A stretch of 64,000 nt of DNA from an uncultured Collinsella sp. (GTDB taxonomy: Bacteria; Actinomycetota; Coriobacteriia; Coriobacteriales; Coriobacteriaceae). The position numbers were made by a program, and so were the translations under genes. Of this stretch, positions 33,757 to 41,906 are shown in pieces. Every line of letters starts with the position of its first letter. Position 1 is the first letter of the stretch. Location of the stretch: positions 35,168 to 99,167 of the forward strand of contig CABUHO010000006.1 of NCBI GenBank assembly GCA_902491395.1, given 5' to 3'. The notes under the pieces are model-generated. The model did no database searches. It was given only the letters and a program-made list of their open reading frames with translations, and was not told the DNA's origin.

Positions 33757-35010
33757 TTAAGACAATCGCCACAAGCGATTTTTCAGCCGATAAAACAGCG
33801 CCGTCGTCAACGTCAGCACCGCCAACATAGCTGCGAATACAATCGCCGCTGTCCATCGATCATATGCAACCCCGTACGTCAATTGGCCGATAGGCGTTGC
33901 GCAGGAAAGGACCATGTAAACGACCGAAAGCACTTTTCCGCAGAGCTCAGTCGGCGCCGCCCGCTGAACAAACGCGATGATTTCAACCGACGCAATGGCT
34001 GCCCACACCATGACCCATGCCGAACCAACCGCAAACACGGTGAACACGCATACATCTGCGCCGAACAGTAGCGTAACAATAATCGGTACGACTCCAAAAC
34101 AGATCATCGCAACATATCGACATATGCCATTGAGAGAAAAGCGATGCGGCCAAATGCCGACCAAGCCACTGCCGGTAAGACCGCCCAAGCCCAGAGCAAC
34201 CTCAACTATCCCAACGCAGGACGATTGCATGCCGAGATGCTTTGTAACAATAATGGGAGCGCCAATCGTTAGCCCAACCAACGCAAGGTTCAAAACGGCC
34301 GCAAGCAAAATCACAGCGACCAATGATGCGTTTTGTAACAGATACCGAATCGACTCCCGAAAAACGTTTCGGCATGTCGTACGAGTCGCGCCGTCTCCCA
34401 TCGTTTCAGATGAGGCATTTTGCTTGAGTGCGACCCCAAACAGCAGGGCTGAAATCACAAACGCCACCGACGCGGTTGTGCAAAGAGTATCGATGTCAAA
34501 GCACCCATAGACTGCCGTCCCGACCACAGGGCCCAAGATATTGCTCACCATGGTCATCTGCGAAACCAATGCAGTGGCCCGCTCAACCTTCTCTTCACCC
34601 GCCATACGCACCGTCTCAATTTGGAGCATTGGCTTCAGCAGCGATTGAACGCCATATTGAACACAAAGTATCGCTACTACGACGACCGCAAGAGGCAACG
34701 AGCGCTTCATGGGGATAGACAGCAGCGATGCAGTCATCAGAGCAATGCCAAGGGCCACGAGGACCTCGCGATGTCTTCCCCTATCCGCCAAGATTCCGCC
34801 AACCGGAGTCGCGAGCACACCTGGTATGAACGCCGTCGCCACGACGACGCCATATAACGTTGACGATCCACTGCAATCGAACAAGTAAAGTGGATACGCA
34901 AAGCACAGCGCCGACAGCATCGAATACGTGCACAGCTGCGCAACAAGAAGGCCAAAAAGCCTGATAGGTCGCACTGTTTTTTGCGTCAACGAGACGCTAC
35001 TCCTCCGCAT
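33757..35010 (-). CDS. MFS transporter
   Basis: 417 residues with about 12 membrane helices of the major facilitator superfamily. The motif-A-like loop GGILADRGRHRE lies between helices 2 and 3, as in drug exporters of the DHA type. The ATG at 35010 (MRRSSVSL) is used; the longer frame to 35097 has no site. Codon use is less GC-rich than the surroundings, hinting at acquisition. It lies downstream of a TetR gene on the same strand with palindromes between them, a common efflux pump/repressor pair. Confidence 0.87.
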   Translation of the reverse strand: MRRSSVSLTQKTVRPIRLFGLLVAQLCTYSMLSALCFAYPLYLFDCSGSSTLYGVVVATAFIPGVLATPVGGILADRGRHREVLVALGIALMTASLLSIPMKRSLPLAVVVVAILCVQYGVQSLLKPMLQIETVRMAGEEKVERATALVSQMTMVSNILGPVVGTAVYGCFDIDTLCTTASVAFVISALLFGVALKQNASSETMGDGATRTTCRNVFRESIRYLLQNASLVAVILLAAVLNLALVGLTIGAPIIVTKHLGMQSSCVGIVEVALGLGGLTGSGLVGIWPHRFSLNGICRYVAMICFGVVPIIVTLLFGADVCVFTVFAVGSAWVMVWAAIASVEIIAFVQRAAPTELCGKVLSVVYMVLSCATPIGQLTYGVAYDRWTAAIVFAAMLAVLTLTTALFYRLKNRLWRLS

Positions 35011-35034
35011 TCCAGCTATAAGCCAACCCCCTCT

Positions 35035-35114
35035 ACATACCACTAGTATGTATTTAATGACTTGAAAAGGGCAGCCGTGGCTACCCTCACAAATCAATTA
35101 CATACCGTTGGTAT
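35035..35114. promoter_or_regulatory. Two operator-like palindromes between MFS and TetR genes
   Basis: ACATAC-CACTA-GTATGT (35035-35051) and ATACC-GTT-GGTAT (35102-35114) share ATACC/GTAT half-sites and lie upstream of the MFS start. Likely binding sites for the adjacent TetR protein. Confidence 0.55.
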
Positions 35115-35119
35115 CTATA

Positions 35120-35782
35120 TTACCACCTGGCGCGGTCCCATACGTCCCAAATCTGCGCCGTTGTCTGGAGCACTTCCTCGCCCAAATCGAGTCCCACCGC
35201 AGAGGCCATCTGCGCCAAACATTGAGCGCGAGCGAGCATTCGATCCTTGGGTTCAAGCGGACGAAACAGTGGCAGCAACCAGAGATTCGCCAGCAACGAT
35301 ACGGCCTCTGCCGCTTCGCGCGGGCATTCGCACGCAATGGATCCGTCGGCGATGCCCTCCTCGATCACCGGCAAGAGATAGCCATCGGTAGACTCGTCAA
35401 ACGAGCCCTGGTACTGCATCGCCAGTAGACGCGAGCTTTTTACCGGATCTGCCGCAGGATGTATGCGTGCCCATAGTTCAATTTGCGGAACGACGGACTC
35501 GGGAGCGTAAAGCCTTTTTAGCTTTTGGGCGCCGGTCATATTACCGACGCCAAGCATCGAGCGACGGTGCTCAACAATCGGAGTCATCGCCCGATCAAAC
35601 GCGGCGTTGAAAATCTCTTCTTTGCACTTGAAGTGATGATAGACAGCGCCCTTGGTCATGCCGTCGAGACGGTCAACGATATCTTGAATACTCGTCCCCT
35701 CATAACCCTGTGCACAGAATAGCTCCAGTGCCGCGTCGAGAATCTTCGCGACCGTCTCCTCGGGATATTTATTGCGACCCAT
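35120..35782 (-). CDS. TetR family regulator of the MFS gene
   Basis: 220 residues. N-terminal helix-turn-helix with TSIQDIVDRL and KGAVYHHFKCKEEIF, the classical TetR pattern. The remainder is a helical ligand pocket with no recognised subfamily. Start at 35782 (MGRNKYPEETV) is preferred; an ATG at 35818 adds residues without resemblance to the family. It precedes the MFS gene by about 110 bases and probably represses it. Confidence 0.9.
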   Translation of the reverse strand: MGRNKYPEETVAKILDAALELFCAQGYEGTSIQDIVDRLDGMTKGAVYHHFKCKEEIFNAAFDRAMTPIVEHRRSMLGVGNMTGAQKLKRLYAPESVVPQIELWARIHPAADPVKSSRLLAMQYQGSFDESTDGYLLPVIEEGIADGSIACECPREAAEAVSLLANLWLLPLFRPLEPKDRMLARAQCLAQMASAVGLDLGEEVLQTTAQIWDVWDRARW

Positions 35783-35791
35783 AATCCGCCC

Positions 35792-35840
35792 ATCCGCAAC
35801 GCAAGTCTTGTGGCTCATTGCAGCATTTTAACGTTGCGGA
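35792..35840 (-). terminator. Hairpin downstream of glnK
   Basis: CCATCCGCAACG and CGTTGCGGATGG are perfectly complementary with about 25 bases between. Located 17 bases past the glnK stop and overlapping the TetR start, so it may end glnK transcription. Confidence 0.55.
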
Positions 35841-35856
35841 TGGCAGACGGTCGATT

Positions 35857-36195
35857 CTACACCGCGGCGGGGCCGTGTTCGCCGGTGCGAATGCGGATGA
35901 CTTCCTCGACCGGCTCGACCCAGATCTTGCCGTCTCCAACGGCACCGGTGCGAGCAGCGTTGCAGATAATCTCGACAATGCCGTCGACATGTTCATCGGC
36001 GCAGATGAGGGTGAACTGCACCTTAGGGATCGTGTTGACAAGCAACTCGTTGCCGCGCACGTATTCCTTCCAGCCATGCTGTGCGCCGCAGCCCTGAACC
36101 TGGTTGATAGTCATACCGCGAACATCAGCGGCAAACAGCGCGTCTTTAAGAACCTCAAGCTTCTCCTGGCGCACGATAGCCGTGATCTTTTTCAT
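35857..36195 (-). CDS. glnK: P-II family nitrogen regulator
   Basis: 112 residues of the P-II signal protein fold. It would bind ATP/ADP and 2-oxoglutarate and gate the Amt channel upstream. The T-loop reads GWKEYVRGNELLVNTIPK; aligned with E. coli GlnB, the modified Tyr51 position is Leu, so uridylylation or adenylylation at that site is unlikely. GAGAGGAATTC precedes the ATG. It follows amt in the same direction, the conserved amt-glnK pairing. Confidence 0.93.
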   Translation of the reverse strand: MKKITAIVRQEKLEVLKDALFAADVRGMTINQVQGCGAQHGWKEYVRGNELLVNTIPKVQFTLICADEHVDGIVEIICNAARTGAVGDGKIWVEPVEEVIRIRTGEHGPAAV

Positions 36196-36241
36196 AATGA
36201 ATTCCTCTCAATAATCAACGTATCCCTTTACATGAGACGCG

Positions 36242-36382
36242 GGTTTCCCAGGTGCCGCAGATTGGGTTGAAAGAGGAGCGCCGCGTACTTTTGTACGCAA
36301 GCGACGGTTTGAAACCCAAGGTGCGGTGCCTGGGGAAGCCGCGCGACGGTTTGAAGGGCAAGGTGCGGAGCCTGGGGAAGCT
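36242..36382. repeat. Inverted repeat with duplicated right arm between amt and glnK
   Basis: Left arm 36242-36272 can pair with either of two direct repeats of 40 bases, 36301-36340 or 36343-36382 (35 of 40 identical). A small hairpin GCGTAC-TTTT-GTACGC sits at the apex. The second repeat touches the amt stop codon. Confidence 0.75.
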
Positions 36383-36383
36383 G

Positions 36384-37661
36384 CTAATCGAGTCCGGAGA
36401 AAGAAGGATACGCGCTCTCGCCGTGTTGACTCGCATCCAAGCCCAGTGCCTCGTCGGCCTCGTCCACGCGCAGGCTGCCGTGGAACAGCGCCTTGACCAC
36501 CGCGGCGATCACCAAGTCGAGCACCAGCACAATGGCGACCGTCACCACAATACCCAGGATCTGCGAGATGAGCAGCGACACGTCGCCCGTGTAGAACAGG
36601 CCACCCTTACCGGTCCACGAGAGCTCCGGCACGCAGAACAGGCCCGTGAGCACACCGCCCAAGATGCCGCCGATGCCATGGCAACCGAACGCATCGAGCG
36701 CATCGTCGTAGCCAAACTTGGTCTTAAGATGGCTGATGGCCAGGTAGCAGACGGGAGACACGATCAAGCCCATGGCCAGCGCCGCCCACGGCTCGACAAA
36801 GCCCGCGCCCGGCGTGACCACCACAAGGCCCGCAACCAGACCGGTGCTGGCGCCCACCAGCGTGGGGCGGCCGGTATGCACGCGCTCGACGGCAAGCCAC
36901 GAGACCATGCCCGCCGCGCTGGCCGTCACGGTATTGAGGATGGCGAGCGCCGCCACGGCGTCGGCCTTAAACTCGCTGCCGCCGTTGAAGCCAAACCAGC
37001 CAAACCAAAGCAGGCCGGCGCCCAAAGCCACAAACGGCACGTTATGCGGACGGTAGCTCACCATGCCAAAACCGCGACGACGGCCGAGCATTAAGCAAAG
37101 GATCAGGCCTGTCAGACCGGACGAAATGTGCACCACGTCGCCGCCGGCAAAGTCGAGCGCGCCGATGATGTCACCGATAAAGGAGCCCTCGCCGCCCCAG
37201 ACCATGTGGGCGAGCGGCGCATAGACCACGAGCAGCCAAATGCCCAGGAAGGCCGTCATGGCACCAAACTTGACGCGGCCGGCCAGGCTGCCTGTGACGA
37301 TAGCGGCCGTGATCATGGCAAACGCCATCTGGAAGGCGATGTTGATGATCTGAGGGTAGACGGCACCATCCGCAGCATTGCCCTCGGCCGCCTGCAGCAC
37401 CTGGTTGAGCACCGGCAGGCACAGCAGCTGGTCAAAGCCGCCAATAAACGGGCTAGAACCGTCGCCACCGTAGGCCAGCGACCAGCCGGCAACAATCCAC
37501 AGCACACCAATCAGGCCAATGGCGCCAAAGCACATAAGCATGGTGTTGATGACATTTTTGCGCCTGGACAGGCCGCCATAGAAAAACGCCAGACCCGGTG
37601 TCATTAAAAACACGAGCATGGTGCAGATGAGCATAAACGTTGTCGATCCCGTATCGTACAT
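36384..37661 (-). CDS. amt: Ammonium transporter
   Basis: 425 residues with 11 membrane helices of the Amt/Rh family. TMLVFLMTPGLAFFYGGL opens the first helix and DFAGGDVVHISSGLTGL and GCHGIGG carry the conserved pore-region sequences, including the His residues. It passes ammonium into the cell and is gated by GlnK, encoded next. The ATG at 37661 follows GGGGGAGCGA; the longer frame to 37718 is rejected. No nitrogen-control operator is recognised upstream. Confidence 0.95.
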   Translation of the reverse strand: MYDTGSTTFMLICTMLVFLMTPGLAFFYGGLSRRKNVINTMLMCFGAIGLIGVLWIVAGWSLAYGGDGSSPFIGGFDQLLCLPVLNQVLQAAEGNAADGAVYPQIINIAFQMAFAMITAAIVTGSLAGRVKFGAMTAFLGIWLLVVYAPLAHMVWGGEGSFIGDIIGALDFAGGDVVHISSGLTGLILCLMLGRRRGFGMVSYRPHNVPFVALGAGLLWFGWFGFNGGSEFKADAVAALAILNTVTASAAGMVSWLAVERVHTGRPTLVGASTGLVAGLVVVTPGAGFVEPWAALAMGLIVSPVCYLAISHLKTKFGYDDALDAFGCHGIGGILGGVLTGLFCVPELSWTGKGGLFYTGDVSLLISQILGIVVTVAIVLVLDLVIAAVVKALFHGSLRVDEADEALGLDASQHGESAYPSFSGLD

Positions 37662-37859
37662 TCGCTCCCCCTTGGTCGCATGAACGTTGTCGGCGCCCAT
37701 AATGCGGCCGAGGGGCAACTGGTGTAGACCAGATACGGCGCTGTTAAACGCTGCGTTGTCGAATGGAAACGGTGCCGCAATCTTGGAAACGACGCTGCAA
37801 CGGGCGCGAAACGAACGGGAAATACGCGAGCAAGGGGGCCGCGAGCGTGCCCGCCCCGG

Positions 37860-38879
37860 CTAGCGGCGGAACAGCTCGCGGGCTCGGTCGCGGAGGTCGG
37901 TAGCTCGGATGACGCCCTCGTAGCGATTGATGCGCAGACGCGGGAAGGCGTTAAAGAAGCGCAGGTCACGACGGCTGAGCGACACGCTCGGCACCGGACG
38001 GCTCATGCGCTTTCCGGCAAGGCGACGACTGAGCGACGGACGCGGCATGCTCGGCGCGGCATCGGCCACGCGGCGGGCAGCGAGCGCCAGGCCGCGAGCA
38101 CCATCCGAGATAAATGTCGGCATCGAAGCCTTCTCGCGCAGGGCATCGAGCGCGGCGTCACCCAGCTCGGCCAGCCACGCGTTAACGGCGCGACCGCGGA
38201 TATGCGTCTGCGCCACCGAGTCGATCGCCGAATCGGGAATACGTTCGAGCATAGAGTCGGAGGCATCGGCAAGCGACTCATTGATGCGGTCGGCAAGGTC
38301 GGCACGCACACGCTCCAGCTGATCGGACAGGCGGCGCCAACTGGCCAAAGAGCACACCGCATCGACCATCATCGCGACCGCGACGATAAAGGCGGACAGC
38401 CGCACAATCAGCACCGGCAGATGGCCAAGCAGCCCCAGCAATGCCGGCTCCACCAAGCGGCAAATGCACAGCGCGCCCAAGCCAAACGCGCAGGCCCAGT
38501 ACAGGCAGATGCGTCCGTGCAGGTTAAACGGCAGGTGTGAGTAATCCCAAAAGCGCGCGCCTGTTGTTTTTTCCAATAGAAGGCCCACGCTATATTCAAT
38601 CGCGCTGCATACGAGCGCTGCAGCGACAAACTGGCTCGAGGCATCCGGAATTCCGCGCAACAGCAACCAGCAGGCTATGCCGCCCACACCATAGATAGGG
38701 CAACACGGCCCCAGCAAAAAGCCACTGTTGGCAAATCGTCCGTGATTGAGCATGGCGCAAACCGTCGACTCCCACGCCCAGCCGCAAAACCCGTAAAAGG
38801 CAAACGAGAGTACCAGCGCCGAGAGCGGACAGGCGGCAAGCGTCGCGCCGTCAAATGCCATGTCGATCGCGGTTCCCAC
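37860..38879 (-). CDS. CmpB-type putative ABC transporter permease
   Basis: 339 residues. The N-terminal half has five to six membrane helices with the family sequence FYGFCGWAWES and NSGFLLGPCCPIYGVG, typical of PF06541 proteins labelled putative ABC transporter permease (type II CmpB). The C-terminal 150 residues are a soluble Arg/Ala-rich region. No ABC ATPase is adjacent, and the family's transport role is unproven. The GTG at 38879 follows AGAGGAGTGG, three bases after the upstream stop, so it is translationally coupled to the HD-domain gene. Confidence 0.82.
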   Translation of the reverse strand: MGTAIDMAFDGATLAACPLSALVLSFAFYGFCGWAWESTVCAMLNHGRFANSGFLLGPCCPIYGVGGIACWLLLRGIPDASSQFVAAALVCSAIEYSVGLLLEKTTGARFWDYSHLPFNLHGRICLYWACAFGLGALCICRLVEPALLGLLGHLPVLIVRLSAFIVAVAMMVDAVCSLASWRRLSDQLERVRADLADRINESLADASDSMLERIPDSAIDSVAQTHIRGRAVNAWLAELGDAALDALREKASMPTFISDGARGLALAARRVADAAPSMPRPSLSRRLAGKRMSRPVPSVSLSRRDLRFFNAFPRLRINRYEGVIRATDLRDRARELFRR

Positions 38880-38882
38880 CGT

Positions 38883-39440
38883 CTACCCACTCCTCTTTTC
38901 GTTCGATTCTTTGCTCGAGCCGTCACTCGAGCCCTCGTTCAAATCGTTCGCGCCGCCTTTGCGCGGCAGACGGCCGGCAATCGTCTCGCGCAGCGCGCAC
39001 CATTTATCCGCCAGGCACACAATCCATGCCTCACGACACGTCGGCGGCACCGGTACCAGCGGAAACATATGCCGTACGATAATATTCCGCTCGCGCGGCG
39101 TCAGCTCAAAATCTTCCTCCGCACGCGCCAAGGCAAAAAACGGGTGGCGAAAGCCATGCAGCCGATGGCTTGGGTCGGGATCGTGCCAGTCATAGAGAAA
39201 GTAATCGTGCAGCAGGGCCCCGCGCAGCAGCGATAAGCGGTCGACGGAGATACCGACGCGGCCCAGGCGCTCAGCAAAGGACAGACTTGCCCGCGCCACC
39301 GAGGTCACATGTGCATAAACCGTCACATCGCCATGTTGGATAAACTCATGCATCAGGTCCAAGCGGCCCGCCTGGGCAAGCTGACGGGCGGCATCGTCGA
39401 CCTCGCGCGCGATTTTCTCGGCACGAACGGTATCGGACAT
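38883..39440 (-). CDS. HD domain phosphohydrolase
   Basis: 185 residues. An HD-type fold is indicated by HVTSVARASLSFAERL, then the HD motif in GALLHDYFLYDW and a later HGFRHPFFALARAEEDF with downstream RHMFPL. These residues bind the metal in related phosphohydrolases. The C-terminus is a Ser/Asn-rich tail. The ATG at 39440 follows AAGGAGGCCGC. It is the first gene of a two-gene unit with the CmpB-like gene. Substrate unknown. Confidence 0.85.
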   Translation of the reverse strand: MSDTVRAEKIAREVDDAARQLAQAGRLDLMHEFIQHGDVTVYAHVTSVARASLSFAERLGRVGISVDRLSLLRGALLHDYFLYDWHDPDPSHRLHGFRHPFFALARAEEDFELTPRERNIIVRHMFPLVPVPPTCREAWIVCLADKWCALRETIAGRLPRKGGANDLNEGSSDGSSKESNEKRSG

Positions 39441-39668
39441 GCGGCCTCCTTCCGGCGGCGCTCGGCGGCAAGCCGCAGCCTGCACGCAATGAATAAAATC
39501 ATCATCGAATCTACTAGTATGGCATCGGACAAAACGTTTTGCCCCACCAGTTGGCGAATTACCGCGCCGCCGTCACATATCAAACGCCAAAATGTGCGAG
39601 ACTGTCTTGTGCAATTGTGCCGGCCGAGGGAGTGCCGGCGCACGATTCGCATGGAGTAACCCACAACG

Positions 39669-41450
39669 ATGCTGCTTACGCAAACGACAACGCCCGAGGA
39701 CGTCAAGGCTCTCGATCGCGCCGAGCTTCCGCTGCTCTGCGGCGAGATCCGCCAGGCAATCCTCGAAAGCTCCGCCGCCGTCGGCGGGCACGTTGCCCCC
39801 AACCTGGGCGTCGTTGAGCTTACGGTCGCGCTCCATCGCGTGTTTAACTCCCCCACCGACAAAATTGTCTTTGACGTGTCACACCAGACCTATGCCCACA
39901 AGGCGCTGACTGGGCGCGCGTACACTTATATCGACCCGGCACGCTACGGCGAGGCCTCTGGCTTTGCCAATCCCGACGAGTCCGAACACGACCTGTTCGC
40001 CATGGGCCACACCTCCACATCGGTGAGCCTGGGCTGCGGCTTGGCGCACGCTCGTGACCTGGCGGGCGATGCGTACAACGTCATCACCATCATTGGCGAC
40101 GGTTCGCTTTCGGGCGGTCTGGCGTTTGAGGGCTTTAACAATGCCGCCGAGCTCGACAGCAACCTGATCATCATCGTCAACGATAACGACCAGTCCATTG
40201 CCGAGAACCATGGCGGCCTGTATCGCAATCTGGCCGAGCTGCGCGCCAGCAACGGCACCTGTGAGCGCAACGTTTTCCGCGCGATGGGGCTCGACTACCG
40301 CTATCTGGACGCCGGTAACGATGTGTTGGCCCTGGTCGACGCGCTGCAGGAACTGCGCAATATCGATCATCCCATCGTGCTGCACGTCTCCACCGCCAAG
40401 GGCAAGGGCTTTGAGCCGGCCCAGAGCGACCCCGAGCGCTGGCACCACGTGGGTCCGTTTGACATGGCGACTGGGCGCAAGCTCTGCCCGGGTCATCCGA
40501 GCGAGCCCGCACCGCGCACCTATGCCGACATTACGGGCGAGGCCCTGAGCGCTGCCATAGAGCGCGATCCGCAGGTTGTGGGCATCACGGCCGCCACGCC
40601 CTACATCATGGGCTTTACGCCCGAGCTTCGCGCCGCGGCAGGCAAGCAGTTTGTTGACGTGGGCATTGCCGAGGAGCACGCCGTGACCTTTGCCACCGCG
40701 CTTGCGCGCTCGGGCGCCAAGCCAGTCTTTGGTGTGTACGGCACGTTTTTGCAGCGCGCCTACGACGAGCTGTGGCACGACCTATGCCTCAACGACGCCC
40801 CCGCAACCATCTTGGTGTTTGGCGCGTCGATCTTTGGCACCACGTCCGAGACGCACCTTTCATTCTTTGATATTTCCATGCTGGGCGGTCTTCCCAACAT
40901 GCACTACTTGGCGCCGGCCTGCATGGAGGAATACCTGTCCATGCTGAGCTGGTCGCTCGATCACCGCGAGCATCCCGTGGCGATTCGCGTGCCGGGCATC
41001 GGCTTGGTAAGCCGCCCCGACTTGGCGCCTGCCGAGGACGCCGATTACGGCGCCGTTCGTTACAACGTGGTGCGCCAGGGTCGCGACGTGGCCGTGCTCG
41101 CGCTTGGCGACTTCTTTGAGCTGGGCGAGCGCGTGGCAAATCGCTTGGCTGCCGAGTACGGCATCGAGGCCACGCTCGTCAACCCGCGCTTTGCAACCGA
41201 GCTCGACCGCGAGTTCCTCGATAACCTTGCTGTCGAGCATCGTGTTGTCGTGACCCTCGAGGACGGCATCTTGGACGGCGGCTGGGGCGAACGCGCCGCG
41301 TGCTATCTGGCATGCACGCCGTTGCGCACGCGCACCTTCGGCATCGCCAAGGGCTTTCCCGACCGCTACGACCCCAACGAGCTGCTCGCTCAGAACGGCA
41401 TGACGGTCGAGAACATGGCCGCTGAAGCCGTAAGGCTACTGAACGAGTAA
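39669..41450 (+). CDS. DXS-like thiamine-diphosphate transketolase, variant active site
   Basis: 593 residues with the 1-deoxyxylulose-5-phosphate synthase domain order. The ThDP motif GDGSLSGG...N (143-171), His at 41 and 72 (SHQTYAHK) and catalytic EEH (335-337) are present. Two phosphate-contact regions differ from true DXS: the DRAG...DG.TH motif reads FGASIFGTTSETH (384-396) and the YPRG motif reads RVPG (440-443). This removes the residues matching E. coli Arg420, Asp427 and Arg478. It may be a paralogue acting on another acceptor. Followed by a strong terminator. Confidence 0.8.
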   Translation: MLLTQTTTPEDVKALDRAELPLLCGEIRQAILESSAAVGGHVAPNLGVVELTVALHRVFNSPTDKIVFDVSHQTYAHKALTGRAYTYIDPARYGEASGFANPDESEHDLFAMGHTSTSVSLGCGLAHARDLAGDAYNVITIIGDGSLSGGLAFEGFNNAAELDSNLIIIVNDNDQSIAENHGGLYRNLAELRASNGTCERNVFRAMGLDYRYLDAGNDVLALVDALQELRNIDHPIVLHVSTAKGKGFEPAQSDPERWHHVGPFDMATGRKLCPGHPSEPAPRTYADITGEALSAAIERDPQVVGITAATPYIMGFTPELRAAAGKQFVDVGIAEEHAVTFATALARSGAKPVFGVYGTFLQRAYDELWHDLCLNDAPATILVFGASIFGTTSETHLSFFDISMLGGLPNMHYLAPACMEEYLSMLSWSLDHREHPVAIRVPGIGLVSRPDLAPAEDADYGAVRYNVVRQGRDVAVLALGDFFELGERVANRLAAEYGIEATLVNPRFATELDREFLDNLAVEHRVVVTLEDGILDGGWGERAACYLACTPLRTRTFGIAKGFPDRYDPNELLAQNGMTVENMAAEAVRLLNE

Positions 41451-41488
41451 AAAACCTCCGCAAGGGAAGCACCCCTGCGGAGGTTTTT
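41451..41488 (+). terminator. Intrinsic terminator of the DXS-like gene
   Basis: AAAACCTCCGCA / TGCGGAGGTTTT perfect stem with a 13-base loop and T-run, beginning directly after the stop codon. Confidence 0.92.
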
Positions 41489-41504
41489 ATTTTCGCGGCG
41501 CGAT

Positions 41505-41724
41505 TATCTCAATCTGTAACATCTATGGCCCGAATTCCCGTCTAACTGTTACAGATCTAGACAAACCGTCTTTGCCCCTGACCTTTGTCTCAATCTGTAA
41601 CAGATAGAGACCTTTTGGCCGTCCAGATGTTACAGATTGAGACATTCGAATTCCCCTGAAGAGAAAATCTCGATCTGTAACAGTTAGAACCCATTTCCTC
41701 GTCTACCTGTTACAGATTGAGACA
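41505..41724. repeat. Three tandem hairpin units (CTGTTACAGATTGAGACA family)
   Basis: Units 41505-41563, 41586-41644 and 41668-41724 each have arms TCTCAATCTGTAACA / TGTTACAGATTGAGA (17 perfect pairs in the second) and a 23-25 base loop ending GTCYA. Period is about 80 bases. No gene is present in this 450-base gap apart from the importer promoter. Confidence 0.85.
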
Positions 41725-41758
41725 AAGCAGCGAGGCAGGCCGTCACATCTGCAAGAAC

Positions 41759-41791
41759 AACCACAAAGGTGCCTGTCCCTTTTCGGTAGGT
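41759..41791. repeat. Short hairpin repeat, decayed copy
   Basis: ACCACAAAG, loop GTGCCTGTCCC, then TTTTCGGTAGGT. The loop is identical to 17350-17360 but the right arm has decayed. Confidence 0.65.
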
Positions 41792-41833
41792 AGAATAACC
41801 CATAAGGCAAGTATGTTTCTGAGTTATTTCGTG

Positions 41834-41863
41834 TTGACCCATTTGAGCGCGATAGGGTATAAC
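41834..41863 (+). promoter_or_regulatory. Promoter of the amino-acid importer operon
   Basis: TTGACC (41834-41839), 18-base spacer, TATAAC (41858-41863), 44 bases before the lipoprotein start. The strongest sigma-70-like promoter seen in the window. Confidence 0.8.
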
Positions 41864-41906
41864 TCTACTCAACCGCTAGGGATTTTATTGAGAAAGGTGT
41901 TCTACT

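Noticed and set aside
39879..40778. A 299-codon minus-strand frame inside the DXS-like gene
   Set aside because: Antisense shadow; the plus-strand protein has clear ThDP motifs.
41505..41724. CRISPR array
   Set aside because: Units are palindromic with loops, only three copies, diverged arms and no cas genes nearby.
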